Source of the DNA: Spirochaetaceae bacterium
GTDB lineage: Bacteria > Spirochaetota > Spirochaetia > Treponematales > Breznakiellaceae
DNA length: 38,787 bases
Direction: 5' to 3'
Assembly (NCBI GenBank): GCA_031257135.1
Contig: JAIRPH010000116.1
Span: 1-38,787 of the forward strand
Within the stretch, counting starts at the first letter, position 1. Every line of letters starts with the position of its first letter. Made by a program: the position numbers and the translations under genes. The notes beneath the pieces were generated by a model. It was not told the origin of the DNA. It worked only from the letters and a program-made list of their open reading frames with translations, and searched no databases. Positions 22,531 through 30,998 of this stretch are shown one piece after another.

Positions 22531-23544
22531 ATGGATATAGAACCTGTTAAAGAATCTGACGACGAAATCAGTCTTATCGACCTTTTCGCGGTGTTGTGGC
22601 ACAGGAGAATAATGATTATCGCGATAACCGCTGTCGCCGCTGTCGGATCGGTGGTATATTCGGTTGTTTCTCTGATCCTGCCCCCGGAAAAAACATATCT
22701 GGCGAACGTATATACGCCCCAAGCCTTTATGCTTATCAATAGTTCATCTCAAGGCGGAGGAATGTCCGGTATGCTTAACGCCGCCGGCTTGGGCGGCTTG
22801 GCTGGACTCGCCGGGGTAAGCGTAGGAGGCGGCGTTACTTCTAGCGGGCTTGCGGTATATTTAGTCAGCAGTAATTATCTGCTGGACGCCGTGGTAGACA
22901 ACTTTGATTTAATTGAACGGTACGGCGAAAAATCTCCCCGCGCAGAAAGCCGTAAAGCGCTTAAAAAACTGCTCAAAGCGGAAATAGATGCCAAAAGCGG
23001 CGTTTTTACCATCGAATTTACCGATAAAGACCCGGTTTTCGCCCAGTCGGTAGTCAATTTTTGCGTGCTGTATCTGGAAAAACGGTTTGACGAACTAGGC
23101 GTTGATAAAAATAAACTGGAAAAAGCAAACCTTGAGACTAATCTTGAGAATACGCTTGCGGCAATTAAGGCGCTTGAACAGAAAACCCAAACCTTGGCGG
23201 CTTCCGTAGGGTCAGGATCGGGGGCGCTTCCCGCCATTACCTTAGAGATAAACTTATTGGAAATAGAGTTAGCCGCTCAAAAACAAATATATACCCAGCT
23301 TAGAGTACAACTGGAAATGCTAAAAGTAACTATGGCGAGTGAAAAACCGGTCTTTCAAATTTTAGAAATGGCTGAAATTCCTGACAAGAAATCGGGTCCC
23401 AGCCGAGGTCTGCTTTGTATCATCGTTACCTTAGGGGCTGGTTTTCTTTCGGTATTTCTTGCGTTTATATTAAACGCCATAGAGGGCGTCAAAAAAGACC
23501 CGGAAGCTATGGCAAAATTACAGGGGAATCAATATGCGAACTAA
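22531..23544 (+). CDS. Wzz/GumC-type polysaccharide chain-length (PCP) protein
   Basis: 337 residues. The N-terminal Wzz pattern (DEISLIDLFAVLWHRRIMI) leads into membrane helix 1 (about 27-50). A large periplasmic part with coiled-coil character follows (about 180-285). Helix 2 (GLLCIIVTLGAGFLSVFLAFI) precedes the short cytoplasmic tail. There is no C-terminal tyrosine-kinase domain. A Gly-rich segment at about 74-101 (GGGMSG..GLGGLAGLAG) lies just after helix 1 and is unusual. PCP proteins set chain length and work with a Wza-like exporter, here encoded next with an 11-nt overlap. Confidence 0.9.
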   Translation: MDIEPVKESDDEISLIDLFAVLWHRRIMIIAITAVAAVGSVVYSVVSLILPPEKTYLANVYTPQAFMLINSSSQGGGMSGMLNAAGLGGLAGLAGVSVGGGVTSSGLAVYLVSSNYLLDAVVDNFDLIERYGEKSPRAESRKALKKLLKAEIDAKSGVFTIEFTDKDPVFAQSVVNFCVLYLEKRFDELGVDKNKLEKANLETNLENTLAAIKALEQKTQTLAASVGSGSGALPAITLEINLLEIELAAQKQIYTQLRVQLEMLKVTMASEKPVFQILEMAEIPDKKSGPSRGLLCIIVTLGAGFLSVFLAFILNAIEGVKKDPEAMAKLQGNQYAN

Positions 23545-25060
23545 CGGCATTATACTCATCTTATTGTGGGCGATTGCCTACTCGCTTGCGGCTCAGACAA
23601 ATACCGCTACAAGTCAAAACGAAACGCAGAGTGTGGATATCTTAACTCCAGACCCGCAATTGGCTTTATCTACTCCCGATTATCGGGTCACCGCAGGAGA
23701 TATATATACTCTGACATACGCGGCTGGAACAACGTCAGTAGACTATACTATTACGGTGGATAGCACCTATCGAATTCGGGTATCCAACTTGGGAATTGTG
23801 GATGGAACCGGTAAAACCTATAACCAACTGAAAACTCAGGTGGAAACTATCGTTTCAAACAACTATCCTTTAGGGGGAGCGCAGTTCGTATTAAAACAGC
23901 CGGCGACGTTTAGGGTTCATATACGCGGAGAAGTAAAGACCGCTAAGGAAGCGAGCGCATGGGCGTTAACCCGGCTTTCTACGCTTCTACAGGTTTCTCG
24001 GTTAAGGGGAATAAGCGCAACCGAGTCAACCACATATTTAACGTTATATTCTTCGATTCGGAATGTATCGGTTCGTTCTAGTAATGGACAGGTAAGGGTT
24101 TATGATTTATTTAAAGCCGAGCGTATGGGAGATTTAAGCCAAGACCCCTATTTGCGTCCAGACGATATTATCACGGTTCATCGGATGGAACGGAGGGTTA
24201 CGATTACCGGACAGATAGAACGTCCGGGAACGTATCAGCTATTGCGAGGCGAGAATCTCAAAGAATTAATAGAATTCTACGGTAACGGATTTACGGAACT
24301 GGCTGATCCCACAAGAATGCAGGTAACTCGTTATATAGATGCTACGTCGAAGTCGGGGGAGATCATACGCATAACGGAAGAGGATATCGCCAAAAATTAT
24401 GAGCTTCGTTTTTATGATAGCGTATCAGTTCCTACTATTACTGAGATGAGACCGGTTCTATTTGTAGAAGGGTCGGTACAGACTTCCACGCCTGAAAGCG
24501 GAGAGCAAGTATCTCCAGAGGCCGCGACACGGGTTGTCGTACCGTTTATCCATGGCGAATATTATGGACCCCTTATCCGGCGGAACAGGAACTGGTTTTC
24601 CGCGGTATCAGATACGCAGAACGCCTATATTATCCGAGGGGACGAGCGTATCCCCCTTAACTTGAATCCCATGCTGTATGATGAAAACTTTCGAGGGGAA
24701 TTTCTAATTGTAGAAAACGATACCCTGATAATCCCCTTCAGGCAATATTTTGTTACGGTTGCGGGGGCGGTGACCAGTCCGGGAAGGTTTCCGTATATTC
24801 CAGATAGGACGTGGGACTACTATATAGCTCTTGCCGGCGGTTTACTGCCGACGCGGAATATGTTTCAAAGCCTAGATATTGTTGATATTAGAGGGAAAAA
24901 ACTCGCTAAAACCGACGCTATAACTCCTGAAACAATTATAACCGCCAAGTCAAACCATCCGCTTTACTATATTAATCAGGCGTCGCCGATTATCAGCGTA
25001 GTAGCGACCGTTACTTCATTAGTTATGACCTTTATAACGCTTAGTAATATGTTAAAATAA
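23534..25060 (+). CDS. Wza-like polysaccharide export protein with SLBB domains
   Basis: 508 residues. A signal peptide without lipobox Cys (ends about SLAAQ) is followed by the Poly_export domain (YRVTAGDIYTLTY, DSTYRIRVSNLGIVDG) and then three SLBB-like beta-grasp units (about 133-200, 229-290 and 408-470; RVTITGQIERPGTYQLLRG and FVTVAGAVTSPGRFPY). The last 25 residues form a hydrophobic helix (PIISVVATVTSLVMTFITLS), possibly the outer-membrane helix that in Wza forms the exit pore. It exports polysaccharide across the outer membrane together with the Wzz-like protein. AGGGGA lies upstream of the ATG, inside the wzz-like gene. Confidence 0.9.
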   Translation: MRTNGIILILLWAIAYSLAAQTNTATSQNETQSVDILTPDPQLALSTPDYRVTAGDIYTLTYAAGTTSVDYTITVDSTYRIRVSNLGIVDGTGKTYNQLKTQVETIVSNNYPLGGAQFVLKQPATFRVHIRGEVKTAKEASAWALTRLSTLLQVSRLRGISATESTTYLTLYSSIRNVSVRSSNGQVRVYDLFKAERMGDLSQDPYLRPDDIITVHRMERRVTITGQIERPGTYQLLRGENLKELIEFYGNGFTELADPTRMQVTRYIDATSKSGEIIRITEEDIAKNYELRFYDSVSVPTITEMRPVLFVEGSVQTSTPESGEQVSPEAATRVVVPFIHGEYYGPLIRRNRNWFSAVSDTQNAYIIRGDERIPLNLNPMLYDENFRGEFLIVENDTLIIPFRQYFVTVAGAVTSPGRFPYIPDRTWDYYIALAGGLLPTRNMFQSLDIVDIRGKKLAKTDAITPETIITAKSNHPLYYINQASPIISVVATVTSLVMTFITLSNMLK

Positions 25061-25111
25061 AAGATACATTGTGTCCTAATACTTTTTAAGGAGGATAGTA
25101 TTCGCATTATC

Positions 25112-26140
25112 ATGTATATCCTTGTATCATTCGGCGTTTCTGTGGTAAGTATTCCTTTGATAATAGCCCTCTGTAAAAAATATGAGTGGTATGATTCAAT
25201 AAACGTCCGAAAGGTACATTCCGGTTCGATTCCCCGGCTGGGAAGCCTCGGGTTTGTACCGGTCTTTATTGTTCTCTCGCCGCTTTATCTCAAGTGGCTT
25301 GATGATGAAATCTTATATTCGTACCTGCCGCTGGTTGGAGCGGGGTTTTTGGTATTTATCGTGGGAATCATAGATGATTTTCATGAACTATCCGCGAGGG
25401 TCAAGCTGGCGGGGCAATGCGTTGCGGCGGTTGTGCCGGTTATCTTCGGTTTTCACATTACCCGGGTAGGACCGCTTGTCTTGGGTATGGCTGGTCCGGT
25501 TATTACGTTTATCTGGTTTATTGGGATTATTAACGCGTTTAACCTCATTGACGGCGTTGACGCGTTGTGCGGCAGTCTTTCTCTCAGTATTTTGCTTGTT
25601 TTCGGGATTGTTCTCTATGTTGGAGGCTCTGAGTATGCGGCTCTGCCGTTCATACTCGGAGGCGGGGTTCTCGGTTTTCTGGTCTACAACAAACCGAAGG
25701 CGAAGATATTCATGGGCGACGGCGGGAGTCAATTTTTAGGTTTTATCATAGCCGCTCTGCCGCTTTTTAAGTCGTCGCTATCGCCGGCGGCTGAGTACAA
25801 CTTGTTTTCCATGACCCTTGCGCTTACTTCGATTCCTATGCTGGACACGTTTGCGGCTATGTGGCGGCGCAAACGGGAGAAGCGGTCGTTTTTTTCGCCG
25901 GATAAGATGCACCTGCACCATAAATTGATACGAATGGGCTATACGACGAAGAGTATTCTCGGTTTTCTCCTAATCATACAGACGGGGGTCTGCGGTCTTT
26001 CATTGCTGGCGGTGCTTTGGCTTGAGGGTTTGCGGGGATTTGTGATACTCTGCGGAGCGTTTGCGGCGATGGTTATTTTTTTTACTATTATTCACTATAC
26101 CAGTCATGCCCTTGACCGGGCAAAGCATGACGCCTCTTGA
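25112..26140 (+). CDS. WecA/TagO-type undecaprenyl-phosphate sugar-1-phosphate transferase
   Basis: 342 residues, multi-pass inner-membrane protein of the MraY/WecA family that loads a sugar phosphate onto undecaprenyl phosphate, the first step of polysaccharide building. Motifs: VRKVHSGSIPRLGSL, FIVGIIDDFHEL (metal Asp pair), NAFNLIDGVDALCG, FMGDGGSQFLGF and the WecA-type PDKMHLHHKLIRMG. It follows the Wza-like gene by 51 nt. AAGGAGG at 25088-25094 is 17 nt from this ATG but only 5 nt from an in-frame ATT at 25100, so the true start may be four codons earlier. Confidence 0.92.
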   Translation: MYILVSFGVSVVSIPLIIALCKKYEWYDSINVRKVHSGSIPRLGSLGFVPVFIVLSPLYLKWLDDEILYSYLPLVGAGFLVFIVGIIDDFHELSARVKLAGQCVAAVVPVIFGFHITRVGPLVLGMAGPVITFIWFIGIINAFNLIDGVDALCGSLSLSILLVFGIVLYVGGSEYAALPFILGGGVLGFLVYNKPKAKIFMGDGGSQFLGFIIAALPLFKSSLSPAAEYNLFSMTLALTSIPMLDTFAAMWRRKREKRSFFSPDKMHLHHKLIRMGYTTKSILGFLLIIQTGVCGLSLLAVLWLEGLRGFVILCGAFAAMVIFFTIIHYTSHALDRAKHDAS

Positions 26141-26164
26141 ACTATTCAGGAATTTGCGTATAGT
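26137..26164 (+). promoter_or_regulatory. Promoter of the cyclase gene, leaderless type
   Basis: TTGAAC (26137-26142, overlapping the previous stop codon), 16 bp and TATAGT (26159-26164), then 8 nt (TTAAAAAA) to the GTG at 26173. No ribosome-binding site. Confidence 0.45.
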
Positions 26165-26172
26165 TTAAAAAA

Positions 26173-27831
26173 GTGAAAATTAGGGCGAAAATCCTTTTTG
26201 TGGTGTTACCTCTTTTGACCGTTGCGGTGGTGATGGTAGGGGTTGCGTCATATTTATTGGCGGCCGCGTCGGTAACGCATTTGGCGGTGGAATTCTTTGA
26301 CTTTATGTCAGAGGAAATCACGAATTACGCCAGCGGGCAATGGAACCTCCTTGTGGAAAATAAGGCGGTAGGCAATCCTTTCATGGAAGACGCCGCCAAA
26401 CAAGCGGTGGAAAATTTCTCCCGCAGTATCCTCCGAAGCGATACCCAAGTGATTTTCGCGCTTGATACAGCCGGCGAAATCGCCATGCTGGTAGGACCCT
26501 CCAGTCCGACAGACCCGGAACGGGAAGCTCTTAGTCAGTACATACGCGCGGAAAGCCGGCAATTCATTACCATCAAGCTCGGAAACATAACGAGGGTTGC
26601 CTATACGATTCCTTTCAGTACGTTCTCATGGCAGATTTTTGTTACCGAAGAGCGAAGCAAATTTTACAACCGAGTTGAGGATATTTTCAAAACCTCTTTA
26701 GGCATCCTTATCGGAACCCTGTTGGGAGGAACCCTTATCCTCCTCATTATGGCGAGGTATCTGACGACGCCTATTGAAGGAGTGGTCAAAATCATCCAGC
26801 AAATCATCGACTCTAACGATCTCAACAAGCGGGTTCCGGTTTTTTATAAAGATGAAGTGGGACAGCTTTCGATTACCTTTAACCAAATGCTGGGGATCAT
26901 TTCCGCGGCTTATGAGCAAATGAAGCAGTATGCCTTTGACGCCGCGGTCGCTCAGAAACGGGAGATGAAAATCCGCAACGTGTTTCAGTTGTACGTTCCG
27001 AAGGACGTAATCGACGAGGTCTTCGTCAATCCTGAAAAGATGCTGGTCGGCAACAACCGGGATGTTTCTATTTTGTTTTCTGATATTCGAAGCTTCACCA
27101 CCATTTCAGAAAGCATGGCTCCAGATGATCTGGTTAATTCCCTGAACCGCTATTTCTCGATTATGGTGAACATCATCATGGACCGAAACGGCATAGTAGA
27201 CAAATATATCGGCGACGCTATTATGGCAATCTTTGGCGCGCCTATCTCCCATAAAAACGACAGTCTCTCGTCGGTTACGGCGGGTCTCGAAATGATGCGG
27301 TCTCTTGAGGAGTTCAACAAGAACCAGATTAGCCTCGGCGCGCCGGAATTCCGTATCGGCGTGGGCATTAACTACGGCGTGGTAACGGTCGGCAATATCG
27401 GATGCGATAAGAAAATGAACTATACCGTTATCGGCGACGCGGTGAACCTCGCGTCCCGGCTGGAAGGGCTTACCAAGAAATATAAAGAGCCGGTCCTTTT
27501 TGCGGAAAGCGTCTATGAACACGTCAAGAACGATATACCCTGCCGCATGATCGACCGAGTAGCCGTTAAAGGAAAGACCTTGGGAGTGCCTATCTTTACG
27601 GCTCGTTTATCGCTTACCCCGAAAGAACAGGAAATTTGGAAATATCATAACGAAGCGGCTATACTGTATTATGAACAGCGGTTTCAAGAAGCTCTGCCGT
27701 ATTTTGAGAAGGCTTTAAAAATCCTTCCTGAGGACCTGGCGGCTCAACGGTTTGAAGAACGATGCCGGGTTTATATCAAGAATCCGCCTCCGGCGGATTG
27801 GGACGGCGTGGAGATAATGCACGAAAAATGA
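26173..27831 (+). CDS. Membrane-bound class III adenylate cyclase with HAMP
   Basis: 552 residues starting at GTG. Two membrane helices (about 7-33 and 174-196) flank a periplasmic sensing domain of about 140 residues, followed by a HAMP domain (about 197-250) and the cyclase domain (about 290-480). Both metal aspartates are present: Asp304 in LFSDIRSFT and Asp348 in YIGDAIMAIFG. The NYTVIGDAVNLASRLE block completes the active site. The C-terminal 70 residues contain a TPR-like helix pair (EAAILYYEQRFQEALPYFEKAL). It makes cAMP in response to an envelope signal. The stop overlaps the next start by 4 nt. Confidence 0.93.
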   Translation: MKIRAKILFVVLPLLTVAVVMVGVASYLLAAASVTHLAVEFFDFMSEEITNYASGQWNLLVENKAVGNPFMEDAAKQAVENFSRSILRSDTQVIFALDTAGEIAMLVGPSSPTDPEREALSQYIRAESRQFITIKLGNITRVAYTIPFSTFSWQIFVTEERSKFYNRVEDIFKTSLGILIGTLLGGTLILLIMARYLTTPIEGVVKIIQQIIDSNDLNKRVPVFYKDEVGQLSITFNQMLGIISAAYEQMKQYAFDAAVAQKREMKIRNVFQLYVPKDVIDEVFVNPEKMLVGNNRDVSILFSDIRSFTTISESMAPDDLVNSLNRYFSIMVNIIMDRNGIVDKYIGDAIMAIFGAPISHKNDSLSSVTAGLEMMRSLEEFNKNQISLGAPEFRIGVGINYGVVTVGNIGCDKKMNYTVIGDAVNLASRLEGLTKKYKEPVLFAESVYEHVKNDIPCRMIDRVAVKGKTLGVPIFTARLSLTPKEQEIWKYHNEAAILYYEQRFQEALPYFEKALKILPEDLAAQRFEERCRVYIKNPPPADWDGVEIMHEK

Positions 27832-29030
27832 CGATGCGATGGTTTGCTTTTTTACTGATATGCGCCGGCATATACGCTCAAGCTGAGGAATCTGCGGTTA
27901 TTATCGTAAATCATAAAGGCGCGTCCGAAGAGGATACTCCCTACATTCAGCGTACTATAGCCTATACGGTTCAAGCTATGGAAGACGCCTTTGCCGCGGC
28001 CGGCGTCAAAACGGTCGCGCAGGTCTCTAATAATGAACCCGCCGGGATTTCCTACGAATCAGCGCAAGCCGCGTGCCGCGATGCCGGAGTCCGCTGGGGG
28101 CTTACGGTCTATACGGTCTTCAAGGACGGGCGTTTTTCTTGGCGGTTCGGCGTTTACGACGGAGAAGACGGCTTATTCCGCGGGGAAGACGACTTTGTGG
28201 TATTTCTCTATGTCGGGCTTTCCGCTCGGAACGCCATCGAACAGTCCGCGCTTCAGCTGGTAACTCGCTGGCAAAAGTCCTTTGATGTTCAGGATTTCAA
28301 GGGCATATTTGCGGTCCCGATAGGTCAGAGGTTTATCTCCTCCCAAGAAGGAGTAATGGTATATTATGGAGATGAAACCGGTTTCTTCATGGGCAGGATT
28401 AACAGCGGGTCTCTTGCCGCGCCTCTGCTTCTGTTTGAGGAAGGCGCGCCCGTATACGGGACCCTCGCGAAAGCAGGCTTTTGGACTAAGACCTTCATTT
28501 TGCCCGAAGGAATTACCGATAAGCCGGTACGCCTTCCGGCTCTGCAAAGAGCGGCTCGGCACACCATCGGATTTTTAACCGAAATCCGAGGCTTAGAGCA
28601 GTACGGCATCGATATGGAATACCGGTATGCTTTTCTGCCGGATCGGATGTTTTTCAAATTCGATCTGGTTCTATGGATGGACCCCTTGTTTTATGAGTCA
28701 AGCTTCATTGCTCCGGAACTGAAGTTCGGCGCGGGGTTGTATCTGCTGGCAAAACGGGATTTGCCCGTCCGCTTTGTTGCAGGCGCGGGGGCGTCGGTAT
28801 TTTTTCCGCAGAACAATAGGGACAGCGCGTCGGCGAAGAACCCCGTACAGGTTTACTTTGATCCGCTTTGGTTAGGTTTGGAATATCATTTCTCGCAGGT
28901 TGCGATTACCACTGAGTTCAGGATTCCGGTCCTGTGGGATGAGCTGGGCGGTAAGGATTGGTATTTTCGCGCGGCGGCTAAAGAGAGTTGGCCCTATTAC
29001 GTTACAATTGGAATAATGCTTAAATGGTAA
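27828..29030 (+). CDS. Exported protein with predicted C-terminal beta-barrel
   Basis: 400 residues starting at the ATG that overlaps the cyclase stop (ATGA). The signal peptide ends near CAGIYAQA. The N-terminal half (about 20-150; VIIVNHKGASEED, AMEDAFAAAGVKTVAQVSNN) resembles the alpha/beta fold of TolB-N/FlgT-like domains. The C-terminal half (from about 250) shows alternating strands with aromatic ends and finishes YYVTIGIMLKW, fitting an outer-membrane barrel. I do not recognise a named family. Its coupling to the cyclase and overlap with the next exported protein suggest a shared envelope function. Confidence 0.65.
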   Translation: MTMRWFAFLLICAGIYAQAEESAVIIVNHKGASEEDTPYIQRTIAYTVQAMEDAFAAAGVKTVAQVSNNEPAGISYESAQAACRDAGVRWGLTVYTVFKDGRFSWRFGVYDGEDGLFRGEDDFVVFLYVGLSARNAIEQSALQLVTRWQKSFDVQDFKGIFAVPIGQRFISSQEGVMVYYGDETGFFMGRINSGSLAAPLLLFEEGAPVYGTLAKAGFWTKTFILPEGITDKPVRLPALQRAARHTIGFLTEIRGLEQYGIDMEYRYAFLPDRMFFKFDLVLWMDPLFYESSFIAPELKFGAGLYLLAKRDLPVRFVAGAGASVFFPQNNRDSASAKNPVQVYFDPLWLGLEYHFSQVAITTEFRIPVLWDELGGKDWYFRAAAKESWPYYVTIGIMLKW

Positions 29031-29803
29031 GAAAACGTTTTTTTTCGGTATATTTTCTGTTTTTTTGTTTCTGTTTTTTATCTGCCCAAGAGTATGTGGA
29101 CTTTCCTCAGCGGGTTAGAGTCTTGTATCGTTTTGAAATCGATGAGGACTTTTTTGTTATCGCCGAGAACGCAGGACCGATGATATGGGAAGGGTATCCC
29201 GGACCGTTTCCGCCGAAAGAGACTTGGACTCATACGTTTCTTTCTATGGTTGCGGTTAATGAGAACGTGGCGCAGATCATACCCGCCTCGGACGAGGCTG
29301 ACTTATTTACTCAGGCGGTTTCTCGGTCTATTCCTGTTTTTATTCATATCCGGGTTTCCGGCAGTCCTGAAACTGCCGCGGTGCAGATACGCTATACCCT
29401 CAGAGCGGTCTTTTCAGACTATTACACGGTTGAAGATTTTTTTGAAGCGAAGGTCCCGCTGGAGGACGATTTGGTTTCGCATTTTTGGATACCCTTGAAT
29501 GACGAGTTAGCCCCGTTTCTTGACCGGGTTATCAGACCGCCTGTGCGTATTGAAGGTCCTGTAGGAACGCTGGTATATGGTTTCTCGAAGGAGCCTGTGC
29601 TTATTCCCGAGGCAGAGTACGTGTATATCGACGTACCCTTGCCGGGGACCTATTCATGGAAGATGGTTCATAAGCGGTATGTGAGCCGCACAGGAATCTT
29701 TTTTGCCGACCGGAACCATCTGGTACTGACTCTTCCCAGAGATATATTTTCCTTTTCAGATTTCCTGCGCGCCTTCGACGGAGATAACCGGACCGTCAGG
29801 TAA
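29024..29803 (+). CDS. Exported protein, unknown function
   Basis: 259 residues. The signal peptide is very aromatic (RKRFFSVYFLFFCFCFLSAQ) and probably cleaved after SAQ; no lipobox is evident. The mature protein is mostly beta by pattern, with WEGYPGPFPP near the N-terminus and FWIPLNDELAPFLDR in the middle. No known family is recognised. It overlaps the barrel-like gene upstream by 7 nt. Its last 48 nt overlap the convergent pseudouridine-synthase gene, so the two C-termini share DNA on opposite strands. Confidence 0.6.
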   Translation: MVRKRFFSVYFLFFCFCFLSAQEYVDFPQRVRVLYRFEIDEDFFVIAENAGPMIWEGYPGPFPPKETWTHTFLSMVAVNENVAQIIPASDEADLFTQAVSRSIPVFIHIRVSGSPETAAVQIRYTLRAVFSDYYTVEDFFEAKVPLEDDLVSHFWIPLNDELAPFLDRVIRPPVRIEGPVGTLVYGFSKEPVLIPEAEYVYIDVPLPGTYSWKMVHKRYVSRTGIFFADRNHLVLTLPRDIFSFSDFLRAFDGDNRTVR

Positions 29804-30499
29804 GGCATGGTCCCAAAGCCGGTCTCTCACCGGAGGCGGCGCGGTAACGTGAATACGCGCTTCCGGTTGAGCGGGATTCGGAAAGGAAAGCGAATAACTA
29901 TGAAGCCTGATGCCCCCGCCCGGTTCGCTTCGGCGCGCGCCGTATTTCAGGTCGCCCTTGATGCACAGTCCGAGGGCGGCAAGCTGGGCGCGAATCTGAT
30001 GATGCCGGCCGGTGATGAGTTTTATCTCCATAAAAAAATACCGTTCCCCCCAGCCCGTAATCCGATACTGCAATGTCCCTTTCTTGGAACCAGAAACCGG
30101 TTCAGGATAGGCAAGGCTCTTATTTCTAATGGCATCGGTTTTAATCCAGTGAACCAATTCCCCGGCTTCAGGAATCCTCAAGTCCGCCGGCGGTTTTTCA
30201 AGTATAGCCCGGTAGTATTTTTCGACCTGTCCTTCCGCAAAAGCGGTATTTAGGAAAGACAGCGATTTAGAAGTACGGGCAAAAAGACAAGCCCCCGAAA
30301 CCGGCACATCAAGCCGGTGAACCGAGACCGCCCGAAAGCCCTTGCGGACCGCCGGCATACCGGGAAGACTCGCCATTCCTTGCGGGTTTCCCTGAACGGC
30401 TTCGCCGGGGCGTTTATTAATAACGAAACAGTGCGAGTCCTCATAGAGAATTCGGGCGGTAGTATCATCAGAAGAATCGTTCATAGGGAGAAAAATCAA
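29756..30499 (-). CDS. RluA-family pseudouridine synthase
   Basis: Isomerises uridine to pseudouridine in rRNA or tRNA. The 247-residue protein has the motif HRLDVPVSGACLFA with catalytic Asp64, the YYRAILEK block and ITGRHHQIRAQLAALG (usually GRTHQIR). There is no N-terminal S4 domain, as in RluA/RluC-short forms. The start is a TTG with AGGA 8 nt upstream; the ATG at 30484 has no ribosome site and would remove five residues. It is the last gene of the DAHP-synthase unit and overlaps the previous gene by 32 nt. The target base is unknown. Confidence 0.88.
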   Translation of the reverse strand: MIFLPMNDSSDDTTARILYEDSHCFVINKRPGEAVQGNPQGMASLPGMPAVRKGFRAVSVHRLDVPVSGACLFARTSKSLSFLNTAFAEGQVEKYYRAILEKPPADLRIPEAGELVHWIKTDAIRNKSLAYPEPVSGSKKGTLQYRITGWGERYFFMEIKLITGRHHQIRAQLAALGLCIKGDLKYGARRSEPGGGIRLHSYSLSFPNPAQPEARIHVTAPPPVRDRLWDHALPDGPVISVEGAQEI

Positions 30500-30998
30500 A
30501 GCGGTATTCCTGACCGCCGGTTACGGCATCCCGCGGCTCTTCCAGCACAATGTCATTCAGTTTCCAATGATCTTCGCCAAACTGAAGATACAGCTCCCCT
30601 GCAACCCATTGTTCCCGCCCGATAAAACGCACGAGAAAAGAAACGCTCCCGTCAGGCTCTTCCCGTCCGCCTCCAAGCCGAAAACGCCGAGGCTCAATCG
30701 GTTTTAAAAGTCCGAACAGTTCGCTCAGAAAATCAGCGTCAGTATCCGCGAACGCCCGGGCTTCCCGATCTTGAGACAAAAGTCCCTGCAAAAAATTCCG
30801 GGCGAACAGAAAGGCTTCTTCCGGCGCATCCCCCTGCCCCAATGGTCCGATTACCGTATCCTGGGGATACCGAAACGCCTCGCCGCGCTGAGGACGGCGG
30901 ATAATCTCAGGCACCGTCTCGCCCCCGGCAAAACCTTCCTGAGCCGCGCACGGCATAGCGGCGCAAAAAAAGATCGCCAGCCGAACCATATTTTTCAC
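30468..30998 (-). CDS. Small exported protein, unknown function
   Basis: 176 residues starting at GTG (AAGGA 8 nt upstream) whose first bases overlap the DAHP-synthase stop (GTGA). The signal peptide is MKNMVRLAIFFCAAMPCAAQ. The mature protein has EAFLFARNFLQGLLSQ and a C-terminal beta region (VSFLVRFIGREQWVAGELYLQFGEDHWKLNDI) that looks like a small NTF2-like or lipocalin-like fold. A longer ORF start further upstream lies inside the DAHP-synthase gene and would lose the signal peptide. Not recognised; conserved hypothetical type. Confidence 0.65.
   Translation of the reverse strand: MKNMVRLAIFFCAAMPCAAQEGFAGGETVPEIIRRPQRGEAFRYPQDTVIGPLGQGDAPEEAFLFARNFLQGLLSQDREARAFADTDADFLSELFGLLKPIEPRRFRLGGGREEPDGSVSFLVRFIGREQWVAGELYLQFGEDHWKLNDIVLEEPRDAVTGGQEYRFDFSPYERFF

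Noticed and set aside
27762..27827. 22-codon extension of the exported protein after the cyclase
   Set aside because: It lies inside the cyclase gene and would put a long polar stretch before the signal peptide; the ATGA overlap at 27828 is the natural start.
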